Shown here: piece by piece, positions 9,162 through 9,269 of the stretch | How positions within the stretch are numbered: the stretch's first letter is position 1 | How the letters are laid out: each line of letters begins with the position of its first letter | Source of the DNA: an uncultured Eubacteriales bacterium | GTDB lineage: Bacteria; Bacillota; Clostridia; Oscillospirales; Butyricicoccaceae | NCBI GenBank assembly: GCA_900555855.1 | Contig: USML01000073.1 | Coordinates: 1 to 9,269, forward strand | Reading direction: 5' to 3' | Length of the DNA stretch: 9,269 nucleotides | The notes under the pieces: model-generated | Database searches by the model: none | The model's input: the letters and a program-made list of their open reading frames with translations, nothing else | What the model was told of the DNA's origin: nothing | Position numbers and translations under genes: made by a program

Positions 9162-9262
9162 CCCGCAGGGCTTGGCTCCCTCTGAGGGAACCCCCCGTCC
9201 CCCGACCTTCGTCTAAAAAGAAGAGGGTTTACGGGAGGAACATGGTTCCGCCCGTCAGATCG
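9162..9262 (-). repeat. Right copy of the structured inverted repeat
   Basis: Reverse complement of the left element: 9215-9262 equals 1-48 base for base, and 9162-9179 equals 75-92. The middle is about 9 nt longer than in the left copy. It keeps both hairpins: the imperfect palindrome at 9231-9255 and GGCTCCCT-CTG-AGGGAACC at 9174-9192, read on the plus strand. The second hairpin differs from the left copy by paired changes (an extra C with an extra G) and a C-G to T-G change that retains pairing, which suggests the fold is kept. It is followed by GCGCGCGG at the window end. Confidence 0.85.
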
Positions 9263-9269
9263 CGCGCGG

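Overview
The window is a high-GC stretch of bacterial chromosome with strong AGGAGG-type ribosome binding sites and a core gene set (glmU, prs, pth, mfd, a foldase-like lipoprotein, a DnaD-family protein) typical of Bacillota. The GC-rich codon use, the glmU-prs-pth/mfd/foldase grouping and the DnaD/DnaC-like replication protein point to class Clostridia, most likely an Oscillospiraceae-type gut anaerobe. That placement is inference from gene content, not a database result.

Layout. Positions 1-92 are the left copy of an inverted repeat. On the minus strand, from about 2923 down to 93, lies an operon glmU (2802-1726), prs (1677-718), pth (start most likely 701, end 93). It supplies UDP-GlcNAc precursor, PRPP and peptidyl-tRNA recycling. 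A 223-bp divergent intergenic region (2803-3025) holds two good facing promoters and a glmU leader with two hairpin-plus-T-run signals. On the plus strand come a DnaD-family replication protein (3026-4219), a 286-bp palindrome-rich spacer (4220-4505), mfd (4506-7970), and a PrsA/SurA-like lipoprotein (8033-9016) with its own promoter inside the 3' end of mfd. Positions 9162-9262 are the right copy of the inverted repeat; the first 48 bases of the left copy match it perfectly.

The most notable points are these. The pth gene has no ATG, GTG or TTG start next to its ribosome binding site and appears to start at ATT. The GlmU protein keeps every acetyltransferase catalytic residue but its N-terminal uridylyltransferase domain is about 100 residues too short and lacks the nucleotide-binding signature. 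The DnaD protein carries at its C-terminus the N-terminal zinc-binding part of a DnaC-type helicase loader without the AAA+ ATPase. The spacer before mfd contains a dense array of long hairpins, some mutually exclusive. In relatives I know of, pth is followed co-directionally by mfd and a foldase gene; here glmU-prs-pth faces away, and flipping 93 to about 4220-4500 would restore that order, with structured repeats at both breakpoints. I saw no transposase, integrase, phage gene, CRISPR array, tRNA or rRNA, and no clear dedicated defence or secretion system.
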